DNA of 64,000 nucleotides from Hysterangium stoloniferum. Its lineage: Eukaryota > Basidiomycota > Agaricomycetes > Hysterangiales > Hysterangiaceae. This document shows, in pieces, positions 56,008 to 64,000 of this stretch. The notes beneath the pieces are model-generated. The model saw nothing but the letters and a program-made list of their open reading frames with translations. It searched no databases and was not told where the DNA came from. Every line of letters begins with the position of its first letter. Within the stretch, counting starts at the first letter, position 1. The DNA lies in contig WHVD01000017.1 of assembly GCA_015178975.1 (NCBI GenBank), positions 744,001 through 808,000 on the forward strand, given 5' to 3'. A program made the position numbers and the translations under genes.

Positions 56008-57713
56008 TCAACCAGCTGACAATTGTCGTAGAGGCACCATCGTATACTTCAGGGATGGACTTTGCGTCGCTTTGAATGGACCGGTGTCTTTCATGTTTGC
56101 AATTGATGCTTGACCTTCCATCGAGCTGCCCTATAAGACGGCATTGGATATAATATAATGATATAAGTGAGTTAAAATTATTTCTATCACCCCAAAGAGC
56201 CTATACCTACCTCTCCATCTGCTTCTGCAAACTCCCAAAGAAGCATCTCCAACCTGCACCCGACTTGAACTGATTTATCAAGGGAACCAACACACCATCC
56301 TCGTACTCTGCCATTTTGCACATGGACCGAGTATACAGACCAAAATCTACTGGCGATGATCCGATGCGTTTGAAGGTCACCGTACAGATGGGAAGAATAG
56401 ACCTCCGAGTTGTCTGTGGGAATATGTAGCGTGGTTGGTGCTACCATAGCGACGACGGCCTCAAAATGAAGCTGCCAATCTGACCTCGGAAGGGAACGAG
56501 AGACTTCCTGAGTTCCCGTTGTGCCATCTTCCTCGGGCGTATCAGGCATGACCATTCCGACAGGACCTTGAATCCCGGGCCTTTGCGCAGTTGGTGACGG
56601 GTTGTTGTGGTTTGAGATGCCCGGCTTGATGGGAAGAATAGAACCAGGGCATGTGTACCGTGCTTTCTGGTGCGGTACCCACGACATCGGGAACATGGTC
56701 GGATGCATTATAACAGGAATGCTCAAGATGGGTCCGTTCATCCGCCGTTTCTGGTCAAGAAGAAGCCTTTCGAGTTTGATTATACTTCGCGTCAGAGAGC
56801 AGGGTGTTTTCGAAGTTGTAAGCCCCGCTGTGCGCTATAAGTTCTCCAGAGTCATCACCTTCAGGCGGCTTTGACTAAGTAAGCAAAAAGCGACTTTACA
56901 CCATGCGTTGTCAGTTGTACTTACATTCGTTGTTAGCGGCAGCCCGTCGAACAGGCCATCAGTCGTCTCAATGCAGAAATCCAAGGAGGTTTCGTTCGGA
57001 ATTGCGATACCTTGAGAGACCTGAAGGATCGTGGCCTTCAATAGTAGGCCGATGAAACAAGAAAAGACGACATCGACCTCTGTAAGGAGTTTGACATGAT
57101 ATATGCGTGTTATCCACGTTGCGTTCTCCAAACTATTGTCTATTTTTCTCACTTTAACAACGCCAATCTCCACTGAGCGCCAGGCATTCGGGCTTTGTGT
57201 AGTTGAGCCATGGTGACCAATAACCTCATGAGGCAACAACTATAACATCCGTGAGTTAAATGACTTTGAACTTGCCATCACCCGTACATAAGTACCTTTG
57301 TTCTCAACACACATGTAACCATAGGTCCATGTATTGTCTGTGGTGCCGAACGAACAACGTCTAGAGCCACGGGAAGATGATCTCTCGCGGTAGCGGCCAG
57401 TCCTTGATATGCGATGACGAATGGAATGAGTAGCATCGCGAGCACCCAGGACATCCTAAACGTGATGTCATGGTCAGCAGAATGACGGTTGGGGATGACT
57501 TTGGCGCATATACCACACGCTCTTTTCCCGACTCGAGCACCCTATCCACCTCCGCACCCCCACCATGGGCCTAGGTCGTCCGGATGGACCGAGTAGCGTT
57601 ACTCCCCCGCCCTGACGGCACTGCAGGAGCCCTCCGACAAGCATGGATGATCCCCCTGGTAGAGGCAGAAGCACTGGTAGTCGACGGGCTGTTCGTTGAG
57701 GCGTTTCTAGCAT
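56008..57713 (-). CDS. Family B: unrecognised 5-exon gene, 473 aa
   Basis: Exons on the minus strand: 57713-57514, 57455-57296, 57239-56925, 56834-56211, 56130-56008. Phases 2, 0, 0, 0 agree and there is no internal stop, giving 474 codons with the stop. Introns are GTATAT..TTTAG, GTACTT..TATAG, GTAAGT..TATAG and GTAGGT..TATAG. The start MLETPQRTARR is conserved in the copy at 60158. Residues 68-87 (MSWVLAMLLIPFVIAYQGLA) and about 176-196 (DVVFSCFIGLLLKATILQVS) are likely membrane segments. Exon 4 is Pro/Thr-rich (ISNHNNPSPTAQRPG). An alternative exon 4 acceptor at 56875 would end the protein after 39 residues. The Ser-rich alternative frame of exon 1 has a stop in this copy. No known domain. 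Copies: inverted pseudogene at 60158-61212 and an exon at 33250. Confidence 0.55.
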
Positions 57714-57831
57714 TCTGTGACGATAATGACGGCGTGTAACCGCTGGTACAACCTTGCTGGGCGTCGGAAGACAGATTGACAAGATGCTGTGGGGTGGTGG
57801 CTGAGTGGGTGAGTGCTACGAAACAAACCCT

Positions 57832-57839
57832 CTTATATA
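57832..57839 (-). promoter_or_regulatory. TATA-like box of family B gene
   Basis: TATATAAG on the minus strand, about 120 bp upstream of the family B start codon at 57713, followed by a pyrimidine- and CCACC-rich leader. Position and sequence fit a core promoter. Confidence 0.45.
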
Positions 57840-57849
57840 CAATCATGCA

Positions 57850-58531
57850 ATCATCCTATTCTGTCCTGAATGCTCACCTATGCATTACATAATCATGTTA
57901 ATAGTCTCACGGTCAGTACTGCGCGGGTCTGTGCTCCCCACTAGTATGACTTGAGTACTATGGAACAAACAGCGACAAACCATTCCGAGTCTATAACCAT
58001 ACCGAGCTTCTATATTGTGAATCCCCCCTTAAGTGGTAAAAACGTTAGCGCTTTCATCATTATGTCACTCCATCGGAAATCGGTCCGGACTGGCCATTGT
58101 TTGAAGCGAGTCACTCTTTGGCACCAGTAGGCTAATAAATTTGGGAACGAGATAACGTATCAGTCGATGAATATAGACGGGGAATTAATAGAACAATTAT
58201 TGCTTTCATTGGCTGAAAGGGCTGCATTGTTCCATTTTATAATGAACTCCCAGCGGATATTGGTAATTTATCACGATCATAATGATATCTTTTTCTTTGA
58301 GATGGAGAGGTAACTTTTATCCATTTGCCTGGGGTGAAACGCTAGGGAGTCCTGCCATTTGAAATTATGTTCCGAATCGAATCTAATTATATATTTGAAA
58401 GGCACAAAATGATGCAAGACTTCACCGTGCCGCCAAGGAGTACGTTCCGCGGTTATCCGTGAGATTCCATATATAGGTGGCCTCCCCAACACTCCATCAT
58501 ACATCTCGATGTCAAATCACGCGATCTAATT
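57850..58531. other. No recognised gene
   Basis: Intergenic sequence between the family B promoter and a MITE. Only short frames. Confidence 0.45.
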
Positions 58532-58638
58532 AGAGAGTATTTGCAACTAATGAAATATTAGCAAACTGAATTGGTTCCTGATATTCACATCACGAGAGCC
58601 ATTCAGTTTGCTAATATCTACTAGTTGCAAATACTCTT
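58532..58638. mobile_element. MITE with ~42-bp inverted arms
   Basis: Left arm 58534-58575 (GAGTATTTGCAACTAAT, ATATTAGCAAACTGAAT) and right arm 58600-58637 (ATTCAGTTTGCTAATAT, TAGTTGCAAATACTC) are inverted repeats with few mismatches around a short loop. The copy at 26786-26852 has lost most of the right arm. No coding capacity; the autonomous partner is not in the window. Confidence 0.8.
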
Positions 58639-60157
58639 TCGTTGAGAGTTCCGGTGCTAATGTATTTCCCAATCTGTGCAACCGGCAGTACCCCCGGATC
58701 CACCAGTATGCCTGGGGCGCAGGGCTCACCGATGCCCCGGAGTCCAGGCGGGCACATCATTCACGTTTCTTGCTCTGCCTTCGTGTGAAGGTTACTACAA
58801 GGTTTAAGAGGCTTGAGGAGGAATGGGTTTGGTGTCTCAGGCCTGTCCCTCCAAACACCAGCCTGTGGCGTTCTGTACCGTATCTCCCCTTCAGCACGAT
58901 AGTTTGCCAATTCACAACTGGTTGCTGTTCTACCTTGAAATGCGAATATGATGAAAAATCGTTGATGTCAACGGAACAATGATCGCTCACAGCTGAGTCT
59001 GCATAGGTCGTATGACCTGGCCATTGTCAGTTTAATCGAATCATGAAAAGCATAAAGTTATCTCCAGAAATACCGGTGACTGGCCTTGCAGGCACGAGCG
59101 CAACATTTGCCGTTTACGTCTGTGAGCTGGAGTCTGATGTGGGGCTGTTCGTACACGATATCCACTGCTTCTCTTCAAGGTCCTGAGTTTAGCTTCCCTT
59201 CACGGTCCTGAGTCTATATATGAGGCTGGTGGAGATGTCTATCACGGCATGTGGCTCTGTGGCTTAACTCAGAGCAACGCTGTGACAAACTGCCTTGCAC
59301 TTTTGGAAACTGTTACCAGAAACTAATAGTTTTCTACATACCTCACCCTCTCTTTTCTCCCCTCTGCCTCTTTTTCTTTCTGAACCTTCTCCAACTCCAT
59401 TTCTCCCCCTCTTCCACTTTCCTCTGATCATTCTTCTCTCTGTCCACAGTAGGGATTAGATACCCAATGTAATGCTCCTGAATTACGATCACTCCTGCAA
59501 AACATGCACATCACTTATTCGTTTCGCTAATTTTTTGGATTTCTTGCCTTTGATCGGCGCGCATGGTGGTCGTAGGTGGTTCGGTCACAATATTGCTAGT
59601 CCAATAACCAAACGCTTAGGATTGCTTCTCGCAAGAGCGTACGCCATCTCAAGCCAAAAAATCCTCGTGTGATACTACTACCCCTTGCATTTGCACTCGG
59701 CAAATCCTGTTGGTTGGCAGATTCGGGCCAGTTCTCTACAGCCCTGAAAATATGTCAAGTAACTTTGGATACCAAAGAGCGTATGACATTGTATGTTTAG
59801 CCGTTTTCGATGCAGTTTATTTATTAATGTTTGCATGAGCAAAAATGAATTTTGAAAAGGTACCAACTTGCATCCTCCACTAGACATCAACTGAATCTGT
59901 TGACAGCAAATACCGTTCAAACTACGATTGTGCTGGGCTACGACACATTCACATTTCATCGTATTTCGGATAACCCTCCGGTATGTGTTATCAACGGTCA
60001 GAAAACAAAGATCTCTTTCGGATCAATTTGCAAAGAAATTCTATTCTATTTCTCTTCGTTTACCAAGATACAATGAGTTAGTCTGTCCGCGTAGAGTATG
60101 ATTGGGAAGTTTAGCAAGGTTCTACCAGCGGTTCCACGCCATCCTTATCGTCACAAG
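58639..60157. other. No confirmed gene; a few coding-like frames
   Basis: 58640-58980 holds QYPRIHQYAWGAGLTDAPES in one frame; 59472-59672 has FANFLDFLPLIGAHGGRRWF and a stop; minus strand 59959-59678 ends CRELARICQPTGFAECKCKG. None could be assigned. A long pyrimidine-rich stretch lies at 59340-59440. Confidence 0.3.
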
Positions 60158-61212
60158 ATGTCAGAGACGCCTCAACGAGCAACCCGTCGGCTGCCAGCGC
60201 TTCTGCCTCTACCTCCCAAACCAGCGGGATCAGCCATGCTGGTCGGAGGGCTCCTGCAGTGTCATCAGGACGGGGGAGGAACGCTAATCGGTCCATCCGG
60301 ACGACCAAAGCCCATGGTGGGGGCCCGGAGGTGGATGGGGTGCTCGAGTGGGGAAAGGAGCGCATGGTATATGCGCCAAAGTCCTCCCCAACCGTCATTC
60401 TGCTGACCATGACATCACGTTTAGGATATCCTGGGTGCTCGCGATGCTACTCGTTCCATTCGTCATCGCATATCAAGGACTCGCCGCTACCGCGAGAGAT
60501 CATCTTGCCGGACCTCTAGACGTTGTTCGTTAGGCGCCACCGACGACAATACATGGACCTATGGATAAATGTGTGTTGATCTAGACACTTTCAAGGTGTC
60601 ATCATCACCTTAAGTTCTACTGGTTTGCTAGACTCTGCGCTGTGACAGTTTAAGTCAAAGGTACTTATGTACAGGTGATGGCAAGCTGAAGTCATTTAAC
60701 TCACGGATGTTATAGTTCATGCCTCATGAGATTATTGGTCACCATGGCTCCACTACACAAGGCCCGAATGCCTGACGTTCAGTGAATATTGTCGTTATTG
60801 AATTGAAGAAGACAGACAATAGTTTGGGGAACGCAACATGGATAACACGCATATATCGTGTCAAACGTCTTACAGAGATGGATGTCGTCTTTTCTTGTTT
60901 CATCGACCTACTACTGAAGGCCACGATCCTTCAGGTCTCTCAAGGTATCGCAATTCCGAATGAAACCACCTTGCATTTCTGAATTAATAGACTGATAGCC
61001 TATTCGGCGGGCTGCCGCTAACAACGAATGTAAGTACAACCGACAACGCATGGTGTAAAGTCACTTTATACTTACGTAAGAGGACCTATAGCCTACAGCG
61101 GGGGTTACAACTTCAAAGAGCCCTGCACTCTAACGAGAAGTATAATCAATCTCGAGAGGTTTCTTGTTGTCCAGAGACGGGGGATGAACGGACCCATCTT
61201 GAGCATCCCTGT
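60158..61212 (+). pseudogene. Family B copy 2, broken
   Basis: Inverted copy of 57713-56720. Exon 1 (MSETPQRATRRLPALLPLPP) is open and has a short in-frame insertion relative to the other copy. Exon 2 (SWVLAMLLVPFVIAYQGLAA) gains a TAG at about 60531 where the intact copy has TCG. Exon 3 has TGA in place of Trp (PNA then RSVNIVVIELKKTDNS) and a stop after ETTLHF. Splice sites are mostly kept. It is cut at 61212, where an insertion starts with a perfect palindrome. Confidence 0.8.
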
Positions 61213-61214
61213 CT

Positions 61215-61256
61215 GTTGGAAACCACTAAGCCAACGTTGGCTTAGTGGTTTCCAAC
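61215..61256. repeat. Perfect 42-bp palindrome
   Basis: The first 21 bases, GTTGGAAACCACTAAGCCAAC followed at once by their exact reverse complement, with no loop. It starts two bases after family B homology ends and overlaps the left end of the next element. Confidence 0.95.
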
Positions 61257-61485
61257 ATAAAGTAAACTCCGACCCGAAGGTCAGTAGTAACTCCCCTATG
61301 ACTTGTTTAAGGCCGGTAGCCAACATTGTGTGGGCCAACATATATATTAAGTAATTTTTATCCCTCTTAATGCCACTTATAAGTTATTTTTGCCACTTAT
61401 TTTTGGGCTTGAAACTATTGGTATGGGCGGGGATTGAACTCACGACCTTGTGGGGTCTTCGGAGTATCGGAGTTTACTTTATGTT
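61254..61485. mobile_element. 232-bp element with 19-bp perfect terminal inverted repeats
   Basis: Ends AACATAAAGTAAACTCCGA (61254-61272) and its exact complement (61467-61485). Between them the minus strand carries a tRNA T-arm/B-box-like GTGAGTTCAATCCCCG followed by CCCATACCA at about 61416-61440. It has no coding sequence. It could be a MITE that captured tRNA-derived sequence, or a SINE trapped between inverted repeats. Flanks give no clear target duplication; the right end touches a copia LTR. Confidence 0.6.
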
Positions 61486-61711
61486 TGTTAGAATTCAAGA
61501 CCCGTATTATTAGGGAGTCATGGATAAGTATTATCGACTGCTTGTAACTATACAGTAGTTGCCTCATTTATATACGTTTTCTCGATTATGTAGGTGCTGG
61601 GGGAGTCAGGGTGATATGCCCGAGAACAAAGGGCGGAAGAACCTTTATGACTCAGGTCATATTGCCCCCTGATCGGGAAAAGCAGAATGGTGTTTTCTTC
61701 ACCTTCCAACA
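61486..61711 (-). repeat. Copia 3' LTR, 226 bp
   Basis: On the minus strand GAGGAGGAG is followed by TGTTGGAAGGTGAAG and the segment ends CTTGAATTCTAACA. It lies directly downstream of a copia RNase H end in the same orientation, and a TATA-like ACGTATATAAATGAG occurs inside. The 5' LTR is absent. Confidence 0.6.
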
Positions 61712-62050
61712 CTCCTCCTCACCGATGCTTTTCTACCGCTGTCTTATTGTAGACCAAGTAGTCTTCATAGTCCCATGGATTGTGGACCTTCCAGGGCCTT
61801 CGTGAATATGTCGGTCATGGATGGTTTGCTGCAGTATATTGAGTGAGATGTGAATGTCAAAGGAAGTCGAGATAATGGAATGGATGATAATAAATTTGGG
61901 AAAATTGCCACCACACTTTGGAAAGTGAGATTGTGATACATAGGATCCAATGTGCTGTGTGCTGTGGGGGTGGTTGTGATTGGAATTGAAAGTGAATTCG
62001 AGTCGTGAATGGTAGCTGGCCATGATCCACTTTGAACTCTCCAGTCCATT
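61712..62050 (-). pseudogene. Copia RNase H C-terminal fragment
   Basis: Minus strand reads MTDIFTKALEGPQSMGL, a stop, RLLGLQ, a stop and RKASVRR up to the LTR, matching the ADIxTKALxGP block at the copia C-terminus. Upstream frames are broken. Only the end of pol remains. Confidence 0.6.
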
Positions 62051-62187
62051 CTTTTTCGAAACTAGTAAGTGTGAATGCTGCCCCCCAAAACAAATGATAA
62101 CTTTAGTTGTAGGACTTGATATGCCATGAAATAGTCGTGATAATAAAAGTCGAGTTTTCCCTTTTTATCTGCTTTGTCAGGTCACGA
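62051..62187. other. Short unassigned stretch
   Basis: Between copia remnant and tandem repeats. Nothing recognised. Confidence 0.4.
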
Positions 62188-62680
62188 AAGGTGTAGCAGT
62201 CATTGGCCAGACAAGCTTTCTGAGTCACATAATGTAGGACTAGATTCTCCTCCTCGACTGGCATAGGCTTGTACGAACGTCGACGTACTGTTAGACAATT
62301 GTAGAAATAAGTAGCAGTCGTCAGCCAGACAAGCTTGCTGAGTCGCATAATGTAGGACTAGATTCTCCTCCTCGACTGGCATAGGCTTGTACGAACATCG
62401 ACGTACTGTTAAAAGGTAATTGAATTAAATACTGGGCTAATGAGTGTCCCAGAGTCGGATTTGCCCTAAGTCGTTGGCCAAAAAAAATGATTGCTAAGTC
62501 ACATAAGGGAGGGCTAAATTCTCCTCGACTTGCATAGTCTTGTATAAGGACCAATGATCTGTTGAAAGGTAATCGGATCAAATACTGGGCTAATGATTGT
62601 CCCAGAGTCGGATTTGCCCTAAAAAAATTCGTTGTGCAAGATTGGGAGTTGCCTGCTTTGCCACGGTATATTAATAAGGT
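62188..62680. repeat. Degenerate tandem repeat, units 115-160 bp
   Basis: Units near 62190, 62310, 62465 and a partial one near 62570 share CCAGACAAGCTT.CTGAGTC, TAATGTAGGACTAGATTCTC, GACTGGCATAGGCTTGTACG and TACTGTTA. The last two also share TACTGGGCTAATGA and CCCAGAGTCGGATTTGCCCT. Frames in it are incidental. Confidence 0.75.
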
Positions 62681-62839
62681 CTTATTCCGAAAAGTGGTTG
62701 TTCCTCCCCGATTATGCATGCGCATGTTGGGGGGATGAAATAAGGGTTGTAAGTGTGCCGTTAAGCCGGCATTAGCTAAATGTGCCGTTACTTTTTGTCC
62801 CCAAAATTACCATTAGAGATGGTTCAATCCACTTCCCCT

Positions 62840-63265
62840 TTGAGACGTGGTTGCGGTAAACATTGGAAAAGGCGATCTGAAAGAATTCAAGTTTAAGCTC
62901 TATAAATTTTGCCATAAATTTTGTCCCACAAATTACCTAGTTCCTATTGAGGAGTGGTTGCGGTAGACTTTGGAACAGGCGGTTTCAAGAAAATTCGAGT
63001 TTTTTTGTTTTGCTTGATATATTGCCGTAAGTTTCATCACCAGCCAGACAGGGGTGGTCGCGGTCAACTTGGAACAGGCGGGTCCGAAAAAAAAAGGGTA
63101 ATCTTCTGCCATAAATTTTGTCCCTAAAAGGTAGACTGTGGAACAGGCGGTTCCCAGAAAAGGTTTAATCTGTGCCATTATAAATGTGCTTGAGATACCT
63201 TATAAATGTGCCAATATTTTTGTCGCCAACAGCAGACATTGGAAAGAGGTGATCCGGAAAAAAAT
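62840..63265. repeat. Degenerate tandem repeat, ~100-bp spacing
   Basis: Five units with TGGTTGCGGTAGACTTTGGA-like cores at about 62852, 62953, 63056, 63131 and 63232, each followed by ACAGGCGGTTCC.AAAA and a GCCATAAATTTTGTCCC tail. Spacing is about 100 bp except for one 75-bp unit. Minus-strand frames through it (GTACSTVYL, GPACSKL, ETACSKVY) reflect the repeat, not a gene. Confidence 0.75.
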
Positions 63266-64000
63266 GGTGCCGACGCAGAATGTACGGCGAAATGTTCACT
63301 CAGAGGTGATAGTAAGATGACAGTGCAGAATGGCACAGTAAAAATTCGCACAGAGGCAATAATAAAACAACGTTTATGCATCGTAATGTTGTGGGCAGTG
63401 TTTGAAATGGATGCTGTCGTGATAGCAGACGTCCTTGCATTGCCAATTGGATAGGCCAGATAAGGTGACAAAGTTGAGCACATTGAGCACAGACGCTGTC
63501 AAAACATGTGGCATGTGGTGATGATGAGACAATGAAGCGGACACGACTACATGCCAGGCTAAGAATAGTAAGTCCATGAACGGCTCAGGCTCCATGGTAT
63601 GCTGAATAGATGATTGCTGAGTGTCGTAACCTAAACAAAGGGGCGCCGCTTCCTTCCATGGTGCGGTGTTCTCTTCTCACTCCTCCTCACTGCGCTACTC
63701 TTCCTGTTGCCACCACAGCCATGCAAAGGGACAGATAAGATAAGTGTCGTGGCCATTACATGATAGGAACCAATGCGATGGAGACTGTAGAACAGTGGAG
63801 TAGATGACACAAAAGGATGGTGGTGTAAGGTAGCACCAAATAGTTTCGCTCAGAGGTGACAGTGAAATGACAAGGTGATGTGGGTGGAATTTGGAAATTG
63901 GTGGACAGACGCGATTAGGGACAGTGCTGAGCCAATAAGGATGGCCGACGCGACTATGTGGTGTCTTGATGCTCAACACTCCTCCTCACACTGTCGCGTG
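63266..64000. other. No recognised gene; one short direct repeat
   Basis: TTC.CTCAGAGGTGA.AGT..GATGACA occurs near 63295 and 63850. No coding region recognised up to the window end. Confidence 0.4.

Noticed and set aside
57571..57846. Ser-rich frame of family B exon 1 starting at 57846
   Set aside because: It reaches a TAG in this copy, starts upstream of or within the TATA-like box, and joins exon 2 in a frame that does not continue into exon 3 as well as the chosen frame does.
61400..61470. tRNA gene on the minus strand
   Set aside because: A T-arm-like segment and a CCA-like end are present, but no matching 5' acceptor strand, D-arm or anticodon arm could be placed.
62933..63178. Minus-strand ORF with repeated ACS-V/L-Y motifs as a Cys-rich peptide
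   Set aside because: The motifs recur because the DNA is a ~100-bp tandem repeat.

Overview
The window looks like chromosomal DNA of a filamentous basidiomycete, probably an Agaricomycete. Genes are split into short exons by 45-90 nt GT..AG introns. Recognisable families include a GH89 alpha-N-acetylglucosaminidase, a cytochrome P450, an amidohydrolase C-terminus, a cation-efflux/TMEM163-like membrane protein, Crypton-type and DIRS-like tyrosine recombinases, chromodomain Ty3/gypsy and Ty1/copia pol. It is gene-poor and repeat-rich. Most coding matter is pseudogenes, truncated transposons, solo LTRs and tandem repeats. All calls come from reading the sequence; no database search was run, and family names rest on recognised motifs.

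Layout. 1-9 kb: a Tc1/mariner fragment, a DIRS-like recombinase C-terminus, a membrane-protein gene on the minus strand (3 exons, one apparent frameshift), a low-complexity ORF, a copia fragment with a local inversion, and the C-terminal half of a GH89 gene. 9-14 kb: two solo LTRs with perfect 5-bp target duplications and a ~1 kb 23-bp minisatellite. 14-25 kb: a gypsy RNase H/integrase fragment, a deleted chromovirus with its 3' LTR, and several copies of an unrecognised multi-exon gene (family A), the best at 19195-21062. 25-50 kb: a segmental duplication in inverted orientation (26753-28470 against 44530-48243) with a direct-repeat partner (28448-29880 against 40399-42230). Between and inside the arms lie a two-zinc-finger ORF, an unrecognised split gene, a near full-length Crypton with four nonsense codons, a P450 remnant and many solo LTRs, one nested in another. 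50-64 kb: copia RT, a foldback repeat, an apparently intact 5-exon gene whose 3' end is the left arm of a ~430-bp palindrome, an apparently intact 5-exon gene of a second unrecognised family (family B, 56008-57713) with an inverted pseudogene copy at 60158-61212, and degenerate tandem repeats.

Two themes tie the window together. Duplicate pairs decay asymmetrically: one copy keeps CpG while its partner has TpG/CpA at the same places, and the Crypton stops are the kind C-to-T change produces. This fits methylation- or RIP-like silencing of repeats. Second, the inverted duplication holds filled and empty alleles of several insertions, so element boundaries can be read to the base. The most promising undescribed items are the two unrecognised gene families, the palindrome-truncated membrane-protein gene, and a short motif shared near the 3' ends of otherwise different LTR families.
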